A DNA stretch of 64,000 nucleotides from positions 76,710 through 140,709 of the forward strand of contig JAEWSJ010000006.1 in assembly GCA_023398335.1 (NCBI GenBank), given 5' to 3'. This DNA comes from Bacillota bacterium (lineage in GTDB: Bacteria; Bacillota_I; Bacilli_A; RFN20; CAG-288). The position numbers and the translations under genes are program-made. The notes under the pieces were generated by a model, which saw only the letters and a list, made by a program, of their open reading frames with translations, was not told the DNA's origin and searched no databases. Below, in pieces: positions 63,681 to 64,000 of the stretch (position 1 is its first letter; every line of letters begins with the position of its first letter).

Positions 63681-64000
63681 ACTTTATTGTAGTTAATTTT
63701 TCTTCAATGTCGTTATTTCTTTATAAAGATTAATTTTTATTAAATATGTCGTAAATAAGATGCTTGATTAAAATATTAACTTCAAAACCTATAAATTGAT
63801 TTTAACAAGTGAATTTCTTCCAATCAGAACCGCACTAATCGAATGCTTTTAACATAGTGTTCGATTTTATATGTATAATCCTGACTTTTACAGTTGATAG
63901 TTAAAAATGTAGTAATATGTTGCATGTTATTGCTTATTTTTTTTCTTTGTTTTCAAATGAAGTCTTATGATGATATTTTCTACTTAATCCTAAATGATAT
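63681..64000. other. Gene-free right edge
   Basis: No gene is supported. AATCGAA (63837-63843) pairs with TTCGATT (63860-63866), followed by TTAT, a possible terminator at some distance from the PII gene. The rest is AT-rich without recognised sites. Confidence 0.4.

Noticed and set aside
1..64000. Mycoplasma-type genetic code (UGA as Trp)
   Set aside because: UGA is used as a stop and Trp is always UGG in the genes read here.
1..64000. CRISPR array or prophage
   Set aside because: No regularly spaced repeats, no cas genes, no phage structural or integrase genes.

Overview
The window is AT-rich DNA from a low-GC Gram-positive bacterium. UGA is used as a stop (for example 353-355), so this is not the Mycoplasma code. 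The ezrA-cysteine desulfurase-thiI order, the infC-rpmI-rplT operon, ecfA1-ecfA2-ecfT-truA, a CcpA-like regulator and strong GGAGG ribosome binding sites point to class Bacilli. Secreted BspA-type leucine-rich repeats, a PPi-type phosphofructokinase and a glycogen cluster would fit an anaerobic gut-type member near Erysipelotrichales or Mollicutes-related lineages. That placement is inference; no 16S gene is present.

Layout. 1-3.6 kb: acpS, a type I pullulanase and an acyltransferase. 3.7-9.3 kb: a three-gene MukBEF/Wadjet-like condensin operon (JetA, JetB, JetC) with no JetD nuclease. 9.4-12.4 kb: a lysine riboswitch with its terminator, followed by an amino-acid ABC transporter whose binding protein looks circularly permuted and whose ATPase carries a charged insert of about 95 residues. 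12.6-17.3 kb: an unknown membrane protein, then glgC-glgD-glgA. 17.4-18.6 kb: a guanylate-kinase-like gene, initiator tRNA-Met and tmRNA. 18.6-24.1 kb: an accessory block beside the tmRNA, with an IS30-type remnant, TetR plus a cation/proton antiporter, and an ArsR-governed arsenic set (ArsP-like permease, ACR3, thioredoxin-like protein) with repeated palindromic operators. 24.2-32.4 kb: cupin-HD-GYP protein, M18 aminopeptidase, rubrerythrin, CcpA-like regulator, ezrA, cysteine desulfurase, thiI. 32.4-35.2 kb: a lipoprotein metallo-hydrolase broken by an in-frame stop, then infC-rpmI-rplT with an L20-type leader and a probable AUC start for infC.

35.2-44.9 kb is a four-gene surface-protein operon read leftward: two or three proteins with TasA/SipW-type N-termini, one carrying InlB B-repeats, and a 1466-residue BspA-like LRR protein. 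Its leader matches the class I c-di-GMP (GEMM) riboswitch. With the HD-GYP protein in the same window, this suggests a c-di-GMP-controlled matrix or adhesion system, the most interesting biological unit here. 45-58 kb holds mostly housekeeping genes: M16C peptidase, PPi-PFK, COG0523 GTPase, phosphodiesterase, MscS, HAD, PHP phosphatase, truA, the ECF transporter core and dCMP deaminase. 58-61 kb is a P-type ATPase under a yybP-ykoY (Mn2+) riboswitch, so probably a manganese exporter. 61.3-63.7 kb is a DUF1538 membrane protein followed by two small PII-like proteins. Four RNA leaders (lysine, L20, c-di-GMP, Mn2+) in 64 kb let several transporter substrates and regulatory inputs be assigned from sequence.
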